A stretch of 16,575 bases of DNA. Origin: HyVt-560 sp964577195. Lineage in GTDB: Bacteria > Pseudomonadota > Gammaproteobacteria > UWMA-0217. The position numbers and the translations under genes are program-made. A model generated the notes under the pieces. It searched no databases. It was not told the DNA's origin and saw only the letters and a list, made by a program, of their open reading frames with translations. The DNA is taken from contig CAZNYF010000056.1 of assembly GCA_964577195.1 (NCBI GenBank), positions 1-16,575 on the forward strand, in the 5' to 3' direction. Positions 1-8,117 of the stretch are shown here, piece after piece. Numbering within the stretch: the stretch's first letter is position 1; each line of letters opens with the position of its first letter.

Positions 1-26
1 AGCAGCTCAAAACTCGGAGAATGTAA

Positions 27-902
27 TTGGCTATCCCCCTGGCGTTTGCCGCTGTCGTTGTCATCTGGTCCACCACTCCACTGGGTATCAAATGGAGTGG
101 CGAAGAAGTTGGTTTTCTATTCGGGGTGCTCTCTCGAATGCTAATCGGCTGCATCATTGCGATGATCGTGGTGAAAATGGCACGAATCCAATACAGCCTC
201 AGCAAACGCGCACGCACAGCTTATCTAGCCTCTGGTATCGGGATTTATATCGGTATGTTGTTTGGCTACTGGGGAGCTTCTTATATTCCTTCCGGTTGGA
301 TTTCAGTTATCTGGGGATTTTCACCGGTGCTGGCGGGCATACTGGCGAGCATTTTTCTCGATGAGAAAATCACCTTCAACAGGCTACTAGGACTCACCCT
401 CGGCGTCACAGGGCTGGTGATTGTTTTCTCTCATGGCCTGACTTTGGGAAAAGAAGTGGTCTTCGGATCGGTATTGATTCTGATAGGGGTTATTGGTCAA
501 ACCGGCACGGCTATCTGGATTAAAAAAATTAACGCCAGACAACATGGGTTGGTCATGGCAGCCGCCGGAATGCTGGTTGCGTTACCCGCTTTCTTTCTCA
601 CCTGGCTAATCGTCGATGGAGAATTGCCCACAGAGATTCCGGCAAAGGCTGGATACTCAATCCTCTACCTGTCCGTGTTTGGATCAGTCATTGGGTTTTC
701 TTTGTATTTCTACTTGATTCACCACCTTGAAGCATCCAAGGTCGCATTGGTTACTTTAATCACGCCGGTAACTGCATTGTTAATTGGAAATCAAATTAAC
801 AATGAACCGTTAACACCTTCTGTGATCATAGGTGCGGGATTTATACTTTCTGGTTTAGCCAGTTTTGAGTGGGGAAACCGGCTTTTTAGGGCGAAACGCT
901 AA
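27..902 (+). CDS. DMT-superfamily (EamA) inner-membrane transporter
   Basis: This is a 291-residue, very hydrophobic protein of the drug/metabolite transporter superfamily, the EamA type of two repeated five-helix halves. Members export amino acids, metabolites or drugs; the substrate here cannot be read from sequence. The N-terminus contains the IWSTTPLGIKWSGE block typical of this group, and the second half has the helix pair around VALVTLITPVTALLIG near the C-terminus, as in EamA repeats. The length matches the usual 280-310 residues, so the gene looks complete. An in-frame TAA lies directly upstream (24-26), which forces the TTG start at 27; CGGAGA at 15-20 is a reasonable ribosome binding site. 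Its stop codon overlaps that of the convergent TRAP solute-binding protein by 4 bp, leaving no room for a separate terminator. The family call is firm; the substrate is unknown. Confidence 0.9.
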   Translation: MAIPLAFAAVVVIWSTTPLGIKWSGEEVGFLFGVLSRMLIGCIIAMIVVKMARIQYSLSKRARTAYLASGIGIYIGMLFGYWGASYIPSGWISVIWGFSPVLAGILASIFLDEKITFNRLLGLTLGVTGLVIVFSHGLTLGKEVVFGSVLILIGVIGQTGTAIWIKKINARQHGLVMAAAGMLVALPAFFLTWLIVDGELPTEIPAKAGYSILYLSVFGSVIGFSLYFYLIHHLEASKVALVTLITPVTALLIGNQINNEPLTPSVIIGAGFILSGLASFEWGNRLFRAKR

Positions 903-2032
903 CCCCTGGCATTCAAATACGCCTTCTCCGATATTTCCTGCCAGCGCACCACTTTTTCGCGGAAGGTGCTAAAGGAGTCAAATATTTTCTGTGATTGTTC
1001 GCTGTCCGCAGCAACTTCCCGAACCACTTTATCTGACAAGTCTCGCAAGTTGCTAATCACGTCATCCGGCAGCTTTCGAACATCAACCTTATGCTGGTTC
1101 ACCAACGTATCAAGCGCATCGTTATTGCGTGCGATGTATTCCGTCAGCATGTCCTGATTAGCCACACGTGAGGCATTCAGCACGATACTCTGCAAATCAG
1201 CAGGCAATGCCTCAAACGCCTTCTGATTAATAAAACATTCCAGCGTAGTGCCTGGCTCATGCCAGCCTGGGTAGTAGTAGTGTTTCGCAACCTTGTGGAA
1301 ACCAAATGCCAGGTCATTGTAGGGGTTCACCCATTCAGTGGCATCCAGAGTTCCTGATTGCATGGCTGTAAACAGCTCGCCACCCGGTAGATTGACCGGT
1401 GTACCGCCAACACGCTTTAGTACCTCGCCGCCGAGACCGGGGATACGCATTTTGAGCCCCTTAAGGTCATCCAAAGAATTGATTTCCTTATTAAACCAAC
1501 CCGCCATTTGCACACCGGTATTTCCGGCTGCAGTTGGGATCAAGCCAAATGGCGCGTAGGCTTCTTGCCACAGCTCCATACCACCACCGTGATACAGCCA
1601 GGCATTCATTTCATCAGCGGTCAAACCAAACGGAACGGTAGAGAAAAACTGGAATGCTGCATTTTTGCCCTTCCAGTAATACGCTGAACCATGCCCCATT
1701 TCTGCGATACCGTTGGAAACGGTATCGAATATTTCAAAGGCAGGAACCAGTTCTCCTGCACCATAAATTTTAATTTTGATGCGACCGCCTGACATTTCCT
1801 CGATAGTCTTAGCAAGGAAATTAGCGCCGGTACCGAGTCCCGGAAAATTCTTCGGCCACGTGGTCACCATTTTCCACTCAACCGGTTTAGAGCTACCTGT
1901 ATGAACCGCTGGAGCTTGTTGCGTGGCTGTATTGCCATCAGAAGGTTTTGGCTGACACCCCGTGGAGATCATCGCGCCACCTAAAGCAAGTGACCCCGCG
2001 CCTAAATGCGTTAAAAACTTTCTACGTTTCAT
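899..2032 (-). CDS. TRAP transporter solute-binding protein (DctP/TakP-like)
   Basis: This is a 377-residue extracytoplasmic solute receptor of a tripartite ATP-independent periplasmic (TRAP) transporter. The N-terminus has a twin-arginine motif (KRRKFLT), a hydrophobic stretch and then STGC, so export by Tat is likely. Cys26 could be lipidated, but the residue at -3 is Ser rather than Leu, so the lipobox is imperfect. The mature part has family landmarks: the opening WKMVTTWPKNFPG, the KMRIPGLGGEVLKRVGGTPV block, whose Arg is the usual carboxylate-binding residue, and the downstream YPGWHEPG. This pattern resembles TakP-type receptors for 2-oxo acids or related monocarboxylates; the exact ligand is inference. 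No DctQ/DctM membrane subunits lie in the window, so the receptor is an orphan here. AAAGG lies about 11 bases before the ATG, a slightly long spacing. It is divergent from tamA. Confidence 0.9.
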   Translation of the reverse strand: MKRRKFLTHLGAGSLALGGAMISTGCQPKPSDGNTATQQAPAVHTGSSKPVEWKMVTTWPKNFPGLGTGANFLAKTIEEMSGGRIKIKIYGAGELVPAFEIFDTVSNGIAEMGHGSAYYWKGKNAAFQFFSTVPFGLTADEMNAWLYHGGGMELWQEAYAPFGLIPTAAGNTGVQMAGWFNKEINSLDDLKGLKMRIPGLGGEVLKRVGGTPVNLPGGELFTAMQSGTLDATEWVNPYNDLAFGFHKVAKHYYYPGWHEPGTTLECFINQKAFEALPADLQSIVLNASRVANQDMLTEYIARNNDALDTLVNQHKVDVRKLPDDVISNLRDLSDKVVREVAADSEQSQKIFDSFSTFREKVVRWQEISEKAYLNARG

Positions 2033-2130
2033 ATTGAATTAAACCTTTGTGGTAGGTGGTCGCTGTATCACGGAACTCCGATAAAAAAAGCAATTTGGAA
2101 TCCGAAGCTCTGCCGCGCATAAAATGAAGA

Positions 2131-2147
2131 TGAATAGCAGCTATTCA
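2131..2147. promoter_or_regulatory. Perfect 17-bp dyad, candidate operator between dctP-like gene and tamA
   Basis: TGAATAGC-A-GCTATTCA is a perfect inverted repeat with 8-bp half-sites and one central base. It lies in the 174-bp divergent control region. Its centre (2139) is about 46 bases before the start point predicted from the TATAAT box at 2173-2178, a position typical of an activator or repressor site. The dyad is seen directly; the protein that would bind it is unknown. Confidence 0.5.
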
Positions 2148-2172
2148 GGCATCGTTCATCGTAAAGCTGCCC

Positions 2173-2178
2173 TATAAT
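2173..2178 (+). promoter_or_regulatory. Candidate -10 box of the tamA-tamB promoter
   Basis: This is a perfect TATAAT hexamer 29 bases before the TTG at 2207. No good -35 hexamer is found 16-18 bases upstream, so the promoter may depend on an activator, perhaps bound at the dyad 2131-2147. Transcription from this box would begin near 2185, which would exclude the ATG at 2183 as a normally led start codon. Confidence 0.4.
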
Positions 2179-2194
2179 AGAGATGCATTCATGT

Positions 2195-2198
2195 GGAG
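2195..2198 (+). promoter_or_regulatory. Ribosome binding site deciding the tamA start
   Basis: GGAG lies 8 bases before the in-frame TTG at 2207. The alternative ATG at 2183 has no purine-rich site before it and sits where transcription would begin if the TATAAT at 2173-2178 is used. This favours the TTG start. Confidence 0.5.
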
Positions 2199-2206
2199 TA
2201 AAATCT

Positions 2207-3940
2207 TTGTACGGAACGATACAGCGGATTCTGTTTTTATTGATTCTGAGCGGATCATCCGCACTCGCGGGAGGACTCCGCCCCCAGCTTCTATTGCACG
2301 GCGTAACTGGCGAGCTTGACGACAATATTCGTGCGCTGGTGGATGTATCACGCTATCAATGCGAACTACCCAGCTGGCGCTTTAAACGCATACAAGAACG
2401 CACCGAAAAAGATACGAGTAAAGCATTGCGCGCGCTGGGCTATTACAACGCCAAAATAGAAGTCGATAGAACCAATGACGACCAATGCTGGTCAATGGAA
2501 ATCCTGGTTACACCAGGGAAACAGGTCATCGTTGAGACAGTCAGTATCGTGGTGACCGGAGGGCTTGAAAACACACCAGGCATGCAACAATTGTGGAAGA
2601 ATCTACCCGTTCAGTCAGGATCACCGCTCAACCATGCCGACTATGCAAAAATCAAACTCGATATCAGCTCCCTCGCCAGTCAATACGGCTTTTTCTCCGG
2701 TGAATTTACTACCCGGGAGTTACGTATTGACAGGCAAAAAAACCTCGCTTTTATTGAGCTTAAATTTAGCTCGGGAGAAAGAGCAAAAATTGGAGCCATT
2801 CAATTGGAGCAATCCCAGTTTAGAGATAAATTTATCAATAAATTTTTAACGATTAAGGAAGGTGATGTATTTAATAGCGCAAAACTCACAGAGCAGCAAA
2901 GCGCACTCAATGACTCTGGTTATTTTTCAGTGGTGAATATTGAGGTAGACCGAAAAGCATCCAAAGATGAAACCATCCCCATCAAAATTACCCTGCAACC
3001 CAGAAAAAGACATGCCTACCGAATTGGCATCGGCGCTTCTACCAATGAAGGACCACGTGTGTCATTTAAATTTGAAGATCGCTGGTTAAATCGACGCGCA
3101 CATAGTTATATTCTCAATACCAGCTGGTCGCCCATTGTCGCGGAAACCGGAATTAATTACACCATACCTCTGGGCGATGCTGGCATCCATAAATTAGATT
3201 TAGGTATAGGTTTTAAAGATGAAGATGTCGATACGTCCAATAGTCAAACCACCAAACTAGCGGCAAAATTAACGCGAGTCCGTAGCAACGGCTGGAAGCT
3301 CATTACTTCAATTGAGCTTTTAAGAGAAAATTTTTCTACTGCTGATAGCAGCGATATTGCTCAACTGGTGACACCAGGCATTGGTTATAGCAAATCAGTT
3401 CGCGATGACCCACTGTACCCACGCTCAGGTTGGCGTATCTCCACCAATTTAAAGCTCGCCGCAAAAGACTTTTTTTCAGATATCAATCTGACACAAATTA
3501 CCGCCAATGCAAAAATTATTCGCCCGGTCAATCAGCATCGAATCCTAGCTCGTGCTGGAGCCGGGTTTAGCGAGGTTGATGACTTTTCAAAACTCCCCGC
3601 TTCACTCAGATTTTTTGCTGGAGGAGACAGCAGCGTTCGAGGATTCGATTACAAGTCTCTAGGTCCGTTCGATAGCAATGGAGAAGTCACTGGAGGTAAA
3701 AACTTTCTCACCGGAAGCCTGGAATACGAACACTCAATCAAGCAGAACTGGGGGCTGGCGATATTCGTCGATGCAGGAAACTCGTTTAATAATTTTAACG
3801 ATTACGAAATTAAAAAATCCGTCGGTATTGGTGGACGATTTCACTCACCCATTGGCCCTATTCGTCTCGACCTCGCTCACGACCTGGACTCAAGTGGCTC
3901 CGATATTCGGCTACACCTTAGTATGGGGCCAGACCTGTGA
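2207..3940 (+). CDS. tamA: TamA, outer-membrane Omp85-family translocation/assembly protein
   Basis: TamA is the outer-membrane half of the translocation and assembly module, which with TamB helps build outer-membrane proteins such as autotransporters and is linked to lipid transport to the outer membrane. From the TTG at 2207 the protein has 577 residues, the same length as E. coli TamA. It starts with a Sec signal peptide (hydrophobic RILFLLILSGSSALAG). Three POTRA-like domains follow, roughly residues 25-270; the first includes the pattern KALRALGYYNAKIEV. A 16-strand-type barrel makes up the rest. The Omp85 barrel motif VRGF is at residues 477-480 within GGDSSVRGFDYKSLGP, and the chain ends in the family-like HLSMGPDL. 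An upstream ATG at 2183 would add eight residues to the signal peptide and is less likely. tamB follows with a 4-bp overlap, which supports the assignment. Confidence 0.93.
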   Translation: MYGTIQRILFLLILSGSSALAGGLRPQLLLHGVTGELDDNIRALVDVSRYQCELPSWRFKRIQERTEKDTSKALRALGYYNAKIEVDRTNDDQCWSMEILVTPGKQVIVETVSIVVTGGLENTPGMQQLWKNLPVQSGSPLNHADYAKIKLDISSLASQYGFFSGEFTTRELRIDRQKNLAFIELKFSSGERAKIGAIQLEQSQFRDKFINKFLTIKEGDVFNSAKLTEQQSALNDSGYFSVVNIEVDRKASKDETIPIKITLQPRKRHAYRIGIGASTNEGPRVSFKFEDRWLNRRAHSYILNTSWSPIVAETGINYTIPLGDAGIHKLDLGIGFKDEDVDTSNSQTTKLAAKLTRVRSNGWKLITSIELLRENFSTADSSDIAQLVTPGIGYSKSVRDDPLYPRSGWRISTNLKLAAKDFFSDINLTQITANAKIIRPVNQHRILARAGAGFSEVDDFSKLPASLRFFAGGDSSVRGFDYKSLGPFDSNGEVTGGKNFLTGSLEYEHSIKQNWGLAIFVDAGNSFNNFNDYEIKKSVGIGGRFHSPIGPIRLDLAHDLDSSGSDIRLHLSMGPDL

Positions 3941-6900
3941 GAATTATTTTCTCTAGACTTTACTGGTTCCTGATATTTACACTCATTATCTTCGGCTTCG
4001 CGCTGCTATGGATGCTGGGAACCCAGCCCGGTGGCCATTGGCTAATGGGGAAACTACTGGAACGCAGCCCGGAAAATTTAACCATCACCAACTACTCCGG
4101 CACACTCATTCGAGGTTTTTCTGCAGAAAAACTGGAATTTAAAAACAAGGGAATACACCTCGTTATTGATGGGCTTAACGGGGATTACTCCATCTTTTCA
4201 CTGCTTGATAAAAAACTCAATATCAATCAACTTGAAGCTAAAAAAGTAACCGTCGTTATCACCCCAAAAAAGAAAGATCCAGATAAGCAACCAGCGTTAC
4301 CTGTATTTAGCTCACCTTTACCCATAGCCATTAATCACTTGATGATCGCTCAGCTAGAACTGAAGGTGAAAGACAAAAGTTACCTGCTCAATCAAGTAAG
4401 TACTCAGCTGCGGATGCTAAAAGACCAGCTAAACCTGGATAACTTAACCACCAAATTTAAATCTGCCAATGTAGATACTGACATCATGTTGAAATTTTCT
4501 GCCCCCTTCCCTATTTCTGTACAAGGCACTTATGAAATTCCCAAGATATTTACCGCCTCGAATATCCTGATTGATGGGGAATTAAACCAGTATAATCTCT
4601 CGCTAAAAGCAGTTTCAAACTTAAAAAACATTCCTTCTTTTACTGGCGATATGGAAGCCACAGGAAATTTTTATGGTTTAGATATTTTAAAGGTTGACCT
4701 CAACATACTAGAAGGAAATGTAACAGGAAATGGAAAACTATCCTGGAAAAACGGTTTAAAAACCCACATCAAATTCTCTGGCGATAAAATCAAACCGGAA
4801 GGCTTTAATAAAAACTTCCCTGGACTCCTCAGCGTAAAAGGTCAATATGCATTTGAGCAACATAAAACCAGTATCAATTTTCACACCAAAGGAAACGTCC
4901 GCAACTATCCGATTGACCTGATCAGTGAAATTTCAATAGAGGATAAGACCGTCAATGTACATACTGCAAAAGCCAGAATTGGCACTAACGATCTTGATTT
5001 AAGCGGGATGATCTACCCAGGATTAATTGGTGTGCTGGATATTAAAATGAAGGCACCTGATCTGCATGCCCTTCACCCGGACTTTAAAGGCCAAGCCAAC
5101 CTCTCTGGAAAAATGAATGGAGATCTACGCCAGCCGGTGTTTGATATTGAGCTGTCTGGAGACCAATTTCAATACAAAAATTTTCGCTCGGAAAAATACC
5201 ACGCTGACTTTTCTCCCGGTACTTTTCGGGATCACTATTTCTTTGACGTGACAGCTAATAACATAACAACAGGAGCTACACAGTTTAAGTCTATCCGCTT
5301 AAATGGTACCTTTTCAGAAAGAACACAAAATGCCACCATCACAATTTTTGACAGTAAGTTCTTTGACCAATTAAGCGGTAAAGTAAGCGGCGCTTACGAT
5401 AAAAAAACCGCCACATGGAAAGGCAAAATTAATCGCCTCGACATCTCCGAGAGACACCTTTCTACCTACAAACTAAAAAGCCCGGCCCCGATACTTCTTT
5501 CCAAAAACATTCAGTCCATATCATCATTCTGTCTAGGACATAACAAAGAACGCCTGTGTGTGAATGGCAGCATTGCCCTGCAAGATTCCTCCAAAATTGA
5601 TATATCACTGACTGACTTCCCGGTTCAACGCTTAAAACACTGGATCCCTGATTCTGGCGTACTCAAAGAGATCATTAATGGCAACGCCACAATCACAGGC
5701 TCTCACGGGCAATGGATGGCCAGTACTGATATTGGTTTTGGACTGAGCAATAAACTTATTTCCAAATTAACATTTGATCAGCCAACCCAGAATATTAAAG
5801 GAAAAATTAATATTAATTTTTCCAAAATGGAATGGATTAACCTGTTTACTGATGACATCATTTCTCCGCAAGGAAAACTTTCTATTAATCTGGATATTAG
5901 CGGAAAACTCAGCCGGCCATCCGTGCTTGGGGAAATAACGCTTAATGAAGGTTTTGCAAGAATTCCGGGGCTAGGCACAGAATTTAGTGATATCAAGTTA
6001 GATGCTCACTTCGATTCCAATAAACAAGTAACACTCGCAGCAAAATTAAAGTCAGGTGAGGGCGAGTTAGGCTTAAAAGGAACTGTCGATCTCAATAAAT
6101 TTCCATTTTGGAGTGCCCGGATAACCACCAGCGGAGAACACTTCGAAGCGGTGAATATTCCCGTCGCAAAAGTATCAATATCACCGCGGCTAATTATTTT
6201 AGCGAACACTCAAGGCATTGATATCACCGGTACACTCGTTATTCCAGACGCCAATTTATCACTAGGTGATTTATCTTCGATGGCCAGCTACCCAAGTGCC
6301 GATGAAATAATTATTGGCGAAGAAAAGGAGAGAAAAAAAGAAAGCCTTCCCTTCAATGCCAATATAGAAGTCGAGCTGGGCGATAATGTGAATATTTCTG
6401 GTTTTGGGCTGACCAGTCGACTCACCGGGGCGCTCACCATTATTCAAAAAAATGGTAAACCCGTTGAAGCAGATGGCTCTATCCAGTTGGTCGATGGAGA
6501 ATACAAGGCCTATGGTCAAAAACTCCAAATAGAACGTGGCGATATTTATTTTAACGGCCCCATTAAAGCACCCGGGCTCAATATGCGGGCGACTCGTAAA
6601 ATAGAGTCCGAAGATGTTATCGCAGGTCTAAAAGTTTCCGGCACACTCAAGCAGCCAAAGAGTGAGGTCTTCAGTATTCCTCCTTTACCCGAAACTGATG
6701 CGTTAGCCTATTTATTAACAGGAAGGCCCCTCAACGGCCTTGGAGAAGGCGATTCCAGTATGCTTTTAAATGCCGCTGCGCGACTGGGGTTAAAAAGCGG
6801 GGCTGGCTCGATCGATAAGTTACGTCGTAAAGCGGGTTTGGATACTTTTGCCATTCAAGCAGGCCAAGACATTTCAGATAGCACCCTCATTTTGGGAAAA

Positions 6901-7059
6901 TTCTTAACCCCGGATCTGTATATTCAATACGTCACTAAACTATTTACCGAATCCGAAACATTTTCTCTACGCTACCGTTTGTCGCAAAAATTGCACCTCG
7001 AAGCTGAGTCTGATCAGAAAAATCAGTCTATGGATCTAATCTATCAGTACGAGAGGTGA
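3937..7059 (+). CDS. tamB: TamB, inner-membrane-anchored translocation and assembly module protein
   Basis: TamB spans the periplasm from the inner membrane to TamA and works in outer-membrane protein assembly; it belongs to the AsmA/VPS13-like bridge proteins implicated in lipid transport. The 1040-residue protein has one N-terminal membrane segment (about residues 8-30, in RLYWFLIFTLIIFGFALLW). A long beta-rich region follows, with the repetitive glycine, asparagine and hydrophobic pattern of a beta-taco groove. The conserved TamB/DUF490 domain fills the last 300-350 residues, with family-like patterns such as PDANLSLGDL, GQKLQIERGDIYFNGPI and PETDALAYLLTGRPL. It is shorter than E. coli TamB (about 1260 residues) but has both ends. 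The GTG start lies in GTGA, overlapping the tamA stop by 4 bp, so translation is probably coupled. Asn/Lys content and AT richness are higher than in the housekeeping genes to the right. Confidence 0.93.
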   Translation: MRIIFSRLYWFLIFTLIIFGFALLWMLGTQPGGHWLMGKLLERSPENLTITNYSGTLIRGFSAEKLEFKNKGIHLVIDGLNGDYSIFSLLDKKLNINQLEAKKVTVVITPKKKDPDKQPALPVFSSPLPIAINHLMIAQLELKVKDKSYLLNQVSTQLRMLKDQLNLDNLTTKFKSANVDTDIMLKFSAPFPISVQGTYEIPKIFTASNILIDGELNQYNLSLKAVSNLKNIPSFTGDMEATGNFYGLDILKVDLNILEGNVTGNGKLSWKNGLKTHIKFSGDKIKPEGFNKNFPGLLSVKGQYAFEQHKTSINFHTKGNVRNYPIDLISEISIEDKTVNVHTAKARIGTNDLDLSGMIYPGLIGVLDIKMKAPDLHALHPDFKGQANLSGKMNGDLRQPVFDIELSGDQFQYKNFRSEKYHADFSPGTFRDHYFFDVTANNITTGATQFKSIRLNGTFSERTQNATITIFDSKFFDQLSGKVSGAYDKKTATWKGKINRLDISERHLSTYKLKSPAPILLSKNIQSISSFCLGHNKERLCVNGSIALQDSSKIDISLTDFPVQRLKHWIPDSGVLKEIINGNATITGSHGQWMASTDIGFGLSNKLISKLTFDQPTQNIKGKININFSKMEWINLFTDDIISPQGKLSINLDISGKLSRPSVLGEITLNEGFARIPGLGTEFSDIKLDAHFDSNKQVTLAAKLKSGEGELGLKGTVDLNKFPFWSARITTSGEHFEAVNIPVAKVSISPRLIILANTQGIDITGTLVIPDANLSLGDLSSMASYPSADEIIIGEEKERKKESLPFNANIEVELGDNVNISGFGLTSRLTGALTIIQKNGKPVEADGSIQLVDGEYKAYGQKLQIERGDIYFNGPIKAPGLNMRATRKIESEDVIAGLKVSGTLKQPKSEVFSIPPLPETDALAYLLTGRPLNGLGEGDSSMLLNAAARLGLKSGAGSIDKLRRKAGLDTFAIQAGQDISDSTLILGKFLTPDLYIQYVTKLFTESETFSLRYRLSQKLHLEAESDQKNQSMDLIYQYER

Positions 7060-7084
7060 AGTTGATACAAAAAATTTGAGCAGG

Positions 7085-7249
7085 TCGAGGGCGCCTCTAA
7101 AAATACAAGTGCCACTGAGAAAAGCCATGAACCACCTTTTTTATGCGAAAAGTCGTTAAATACACCCAGTATTCGCCTCATTTTCGCAGAAAAAATGCAC
7201 TATTCCTGATTTCCCTCAGCAACACTTCTATTTTTAGAGACGCCCTCGA
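7085..7249. repeat. 165-bp near-palindromic element, MITE-like or hairpin repeat
   Basis: The outer 36 bases of the two arms (7085-7120 and 7214-7249) are inverted copies with 30 of 36 matches, beginning TCGAGGGCG and ending CGCCCTCGA. Complementarity resumes in the inner arms at 7137-7151 and 7181-7195 (14 of 15 matches) and closes with AATAC/GTATT around a 5-base loop (7164-7168). All three arm pairs centre on 7166-7167, so the whole element is one long hairpin. It has no coding potential and no clear flanking target-site duplication. Nineteen bases of its right arm recur exactly at 11403-11421, so it belongs to a repeat family. It may also protect or end the tamB transcript. Confidence 0.75.
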
Positions 7250-7345
7250 GACTAAATAATGTCATCTAATCATCCACCTTCAACGCTTGTCAGAAAAGAA
7301 TAGACGCAGACGAGCCGCTTCTATCAAATATCAAGATTGCTGGGC

Positions 7346-7351
7346 AAAAGG
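7346..7351 (+). promoter_or_regulatory. Ribosome binding site favouring the GTG start at 7361
   Basis: AAAAGG lies 9 bases before the GTG at 7361. The other possible start, TTG at 7337, has no recognisable site before it, so GTG is preferred. Confidence 0.45.
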
Positions 7352-7360
7352 TGCATCATC

Positions 7361-8089
7361 GTGGAGAACTATCTGGTTTCTATTTCTGACCAACTGGTTC
7401 AGATTGATCCTCAGGAACTAACCGAAATGGAACAGTTGATGGATCTCATCAGTTCTTTTGGATTTGACAACTCCAGTGAGAAAATTCCTGCGGCATCGCA
7501 ACATATCCTTAACCATCCCGATCGTCTGGGCGTATTTCAGGATGATTCCAGTGATTACTGGGTCGCTGATTTCAAGAAAAAAACTAAACTCATCGACCTC
7601 AATCATATTGGTAAACTAAAAGACCTGGAAGCCGCATCAACCTTGGTAGACTATCAGGAAATAATAGTTTCAAAGCCTTACCTGGCACTACAGCAGCATT
7701 TGCAAGCACATAGAATTGACTTAAAACACGATCGTCATGGGCATTACACCCAAGCCTACCAGCAAGCCCAGAGTCTGTTAGATGACTTAAAAAATAGTCA
7801 GGTCTTTGATCTTGCTGAATACCAGCAATCGTTATCTAACTGCTGTCGGGAATTTTGGCAAATCGGGGTTAGTATTAATGAATTCGATCGCGTGACCCAT
7901 GGAGAAATGCTGCCACAAAATTACAAACTGCCTGAAAATGTTGAATATGGACTGATCAAAGACAGCAAGATTGCCTGGGTCGCACCGAAAGCCGCAATTA
8001 ATCAGCATTGGCAATCGGCACTCAGCTACGAGGATTTCCGAAAATCCTGCCAGGAAACTGCAACCTGGGCCGTCAACGCAATGTTTTAG
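7361..8089 (+). CDS. Protein of unknown function, 242 residues
   Basis: I do not recognise a family. From the GTG at 7361 the protein has 242 residues (250 if the TTG at 7337 is used). It has no signal peptide or membrane segment, so it is probably cytoplasmic. The first half (about 1-110) mixes short predicted strands and helices and is acidic, with VFQDDSSDYWVADFKKKTKL as a distinctive stretch. Residues about 110-180 look mainly helical and rich in Gln, Leu and His (LQQHLQAHRIDLKHDRHGHY). The C-terminal part has several Trp residues (IAWVAP, HWQSAL, TATWAVNAMF). There are only two cysteines after the GTG start, adjacent in LSNCCREFW, plus one near the C-terminus in KSCQE, and no obvious metal site. 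It lies alone between the tamB repeat and the convergent ispF. The length and sustained coding pattern make it a real gene; the function is unknown. Confidence 0.75.
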   Translation: MENYLVSISDQLVQIDPQELTEMEQLMDLISSFGFDNSSEKIPAASQHILNHPDRLGVFQDDSSDYWVADFKKKTKLIDLNHIGKLKDLEAASTLVDYQEIIVSKPYLALQQHLQAHRIDLKHDRHGHYTQAYQQAQSLLDDLKNSQVFDLAEYQQSLSNCCREFWQIGVSINEFDRVTHGEMLPQNYKLPENVEYGLIKDSKIAWVAPKAAINQHWQSALSYEDFRKSCQETATWAVNAMF

Positions 8090-8090
8090 T

Positions 8091-8117
8091 ACTAGTACAC
8101 TGTCCAGTCGTACTAGT
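8091..8117. terminator. Hairpin between convergent genes, possible bidirectional terminator
   Basis: ACTAGTAC (8091-8098) and GTACTAGT (8110-8117) are exact inverted repeats; the inner ACTG/CAGT can extend the stem past one bulged C. The hairpin fills the 23-bp gap between the stops of the unknown gene and ispF, and covers the ispF stop codon (8113-8115). No T-run follows on either strand, so it is not a textbook intrinsic terminator. Confidence 0.4.

Larger units (their letters stand above)
7060..7360. other. Non-coding gap after tamB, mostly a palindromic repeat
   Basis: This 301-bp gap holds the 165-bp self-complementary element at 7085-7249, then an AT-rich stretch leading to the next gene. 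No RNA gene or classical terminator with a T-run is visible, and I found no convincing sigma-70 promoter for the downstream gene (TTGTCA at about 7288 has no -10 at proper spacing). Confidence 0.6.

Noticed and set aside
2068..2325. 85-residue minus-strand open frame upstream of the TRAP receptor gene
   Set aside because: It overlaps the tamA 5' end and covers the control dyad and -10 box; composition does not look like a real protein.
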